Of a DNA stretch of 64,000 nt, positions 61,708-64,000 are shown piece by piece; position 1 is the first letter of the stretch; each line of letters starts with the position of its first letter. The notes under the pieces are model-generated. The model did not search any database and was not told the origin of the DNA. It worked only from the letters and a program-made list of their open reading frames with translations. A program made the translations under genes and the position numbers. The stretch covers positions 7,016,001 through 7,080,000 of the forward strand of contig OX335665.1 of the NCBI GenBank assembly GCA_946894095.1, read 5' to 3'. This DNA comes from Incurvaria masculella. Its lineage: Eukaryota; Arthropoda; Insecta; Lepidoptera; Incurvariidae.

Positions 61708-62142
61708 TTTTTTTTTATTGAGATCTGACATGGATGGCTAATACTACACAACTACCGTTATGATATTAGCCCAATACACCACATTCCCGAAGGAATTAGG
61801 TGCCATGCCAGGACCTTCCCTTTATGAGCACGGCTACATTGAACTGGATGGAAAACACGGACAATTTTCATTGCCGCTTCGACCATGTTTTCATCCAATA
61901 CGATGGTACCAACCGGGGCGGGCTAAAACCCTACCACCTAGTGGGGCAAGGGGACCTACAGTTTTACATGGATTCCGAACCATGGAGCAGCTCTAAATTT
62001 CTTATTTATTATCTTTTTTCTATCATTACTTATAAAAAACTTATATCGAACTCGGACAGAGAAAGACAGTGGTGCATGTCGGAATTGAACCCAGGCCTCT
62101 GGTACGCTAGGCCAGTCCCCGCTACTAGGCTACGAGCCGCGC
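61708..62142 (-). mobile_element. SINE-A, tRNA-type head, with a 50-bp AT-rich replacement
   Basis: TTTTTATTGAGATCTGACATG tail, full body, and a GGCTCGTAGCCTAGTAGCG head. At 61994-62045 an AT-rich stretch (TTTCTTATTTATTATC) replaces the CGTCACGAATGCGAG segment. Confidence 0.85.
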
Positions 62143-63591
62143 CTACTCTACACTAACAGTAGCATCGGCCAGTCAGTTCGCTAATGAATTAGTTTACTCC
62201 TGGTGTTTTCGATTTCCACCGAGACTCGAGAACACGCAAAACTCAGTGGATTACCATGGTAAATTAGCCAGTTGAACAAGCAAGTGAGTAATTAAATCTG
62301 ACGTTTAGTTGCATTCAGTACTGTTCTGTCAAATCATTATCTTTTGGCCAAGTGAGCTGAAATGTAGCTAAAAGATGGTACGAAGTGTGCACATTCCTTC
62401 TTTGAGAGCCCACGATCCTGTAAGTCCTTTATCGATAGGGTACGTAAACTGTGGAATATACGTAAACTGGGCTGGACTTTCAAACTTGGGTTTTCGCAAA
62501 CGCTGATAATAATCGAAAGCCCATGGGCGCCGACGGACTGAGAGTCTGGGGAATGCCATATGTCGCGCTATACATAAAAAACATAACGAGTGTCGAGCTC
62601 ATTTCTGTGAGTAGGTACGGAGACACCACCGATGTTGTGAGTTCCCTCATAATCGTTTCTTTATGCCGCATTCTCACACACCCAGGTAGCTCTCCATCTA
62701 GCGTTCTATTCCAATTATACTCATTTATAGTTTGCATTCCAAATATTTTTTCAATTCCATGCGTCGTTTTATGGAAGAATATTTATTTGCGCTGCCATGC
62801 GTACATACCTGACTATTGTGAGTAACGTATAGTTTTGCTGAGAAATTAGATGACAAGCGTGGACGATTCTAAAATAAACAAGCGAAATCACACCCACGTA
62901 TCTGCTAAAAAACTCAAGTCAATGCTAAAGGGAAATAAATGACTTTTTTACCCTTACAATAAATGGCAGACACACCTCATCTAACCTAACGCTAAAAGTT
63001 GTTAAACTGTAGAACTTAATAATTAATAACATTTCATGAATAGCTGTAATAATCGTGAAAATGCCTGATTATTACGCTGGCAGTCAGATGAAAGTCAAAC
63101 GGAATGGAAACAAATATAATGAACGTCAGAACGCCACAGTAGGGGGAGAGATCCAGTGGGACTATTCAATGAATGCTGGAACCTATAACGGCCTGAAATA
63201 GAAGCGTGTCGGTCTGTTTGATCGTCCTGTGTGGTCCTCTCAGATTGTATCTGAGCCCCCTATCGCGATATTAGGCATTCGTGCCCTCTGGTGGAGGGTA
63301 AAAAAACGCTTAAAGTGTTGTGCCGAGCGCGAAACGACGTTAGGGCCGCCAAATGCGGGTTATCGATGATGCTCCGAATACGTCATCCTTTTCCATGAAT
63401 ATCCTTGACCACACAAAACTAAATAAATACCGTGTTTGTAAGATACATTAGAACACTCCGCTTTTCCAAACTTATCACCAGACTTTCATTGTAGTAATAT
63501 CAGTTTATGTTCAGATGTCTTAACATTACAATAAATGCTATCAGTTGCCATCAATGAAACCTTTGAATTACGGGAATTTGAACCAAATCTT
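62143..63591. other. unassigned, about 1.4 kb
   Basis: No family recognised. Overlapping frames on both strands at 62480-62825 (up to 100 codons) show no domain. TTGTGAGTAACG at 62817 could be a splice donor, but there is no supporting acceptor or homology. Confidence 0.35.
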
Positions 63592-63648
63592 AGGGCCGAG
63601 TGCACGAAAGGACGAAAAATCTAAATCAACGTCAACGCATTATTAAGG
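63592..63648. mobile_element. MITE-K, terminal fragment
   Basis: (TTA)GGGCCGAGTGCACG, AAAGGACGAAAAATC, ATCAACGTCAACGC; one end only. Confidence 0.65.
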
Positions 63649-64000
63649 CCTGGCAAGGCGCAAAGTTAGACGAGGCACCCCAAGTTACAAAATTACAAAA
63701 ATATAGACAATATTTCTCATGAACTAATACGGTTAGGGCAATTATATGTTTTCCTGATTAGTAGGTATTTAAAATTATTCAAATAGTAATGTGTCTGGTA
63801 AAGAGTGTAGGTGTGAATGTATATTAAGTACTTATATATATTATTAAAAAACAAAAATTAAAGGGTAAATAGTATATATCTCGAACAATGATGTTTATTG
63901 TAGGTATAGTAGTAATAATAATAAATTTAATTTAATAATAAATATACACATAGGGTTAGATTAGTACGTAGATAGATGTATGTCAATTTGCCGTTCACGT
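63649..64000. other. unassigned, AT-rich
   Basis: Nothing recognised. Confidence 0.45.

Noticed and set aside
62523..62825. 100-codon frame ending near a GTGAGT donor-like string
   Set aside because: No acceptor, no domain and overlapping frames on the other strand; a donor-like hexamer is common by chance.

Overview
This window is AT-rich eukaryotic intergenic or intronic DNA, most likely from an insect and probably a lepidopteran. The clues are RTE-type and other LINE 3' ends, short TTAGG-like motifs, tRNA-derived SINEs, many MITEs, and an interspersed repeat with an internal (CCGT)n microsatellite and a GTGCGAG/CTCGCAC palindromic end, which I recall as typical of moths and butterflies. 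I found no host protein-coding gene that I can support, and no functional tRNA or rRNA gene. The only long coding sequences belong to a retrotransposon.

Main element (30249-33627): a nearly intact non-LTR retrotransposon carrying an N-terminal C2H2 zinc finger, a complete reverse transcriptase, a CCHC motif and a restriction-enzyme-like endonuclease motif. It is split by a 351-bp inverted-repeat MITE at 31899-32249. Removing the MITE and one copy of a 3-bp CTG duplication leaves one uninterrupted 968-codon frame, so the retrotransposon looks young and the MITE younger still.

The rest is a mosaic of short repeats, given local labels here. SINE-A (about 20 copies or fragments) has a common body and tail but different Pol III-type heads: a tRNA-like head in most copies and a 5S-rRNA-like head in others. 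SINE-B has a head that folds as a tRNA cloverleaf. MITE-P (piggyBac-like, TTAA) and MITE-G (TTAA, GTTCCGACCC ends) often touch or share TTAA sites. MITE-S (GGCTGAGATAAATAG ends) has given rise to a 24 x 31-bp satellite at 8972-9715. MITE-C and MITE-K are Tourist-like elements with TTA/TAA flanks that chain end to end at 39010-39494. MITE-L (long palindrome), MITE-N, MITE-R, MITE-Q, a 638-bp hAT-like element and MINE-like repeats complete the set. LINE debris is mostly 3' ends, sometimes with recognisable C-terminal RT residues. A 169-bp tandem array occupies about 50985-52340.

Layout: 1-8 kb has scattered SINEs and MITEs; 8.9-13.4 kb is the MITE-S satellite and its relatives; 14-15 kb nests MITE-P and MINE-like copies; 20.2-21.7 kb is a triple MITE-P cluster inside a SINE; 23-28.4 kb holds more MITE-P copies; 30.2-33.6 kb is the retrotransposon; 36.0-36.6 kb is the hAT-like element; 38.7-44 kb has MITE chains; 45-50 kb has MITE-L and SINEs; 51-52.3 kb is the 169-bp array; 53-64 kb is sparse with scattered repeats. 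Family names are inferred from motifs and target-site signatures, not from database matches.
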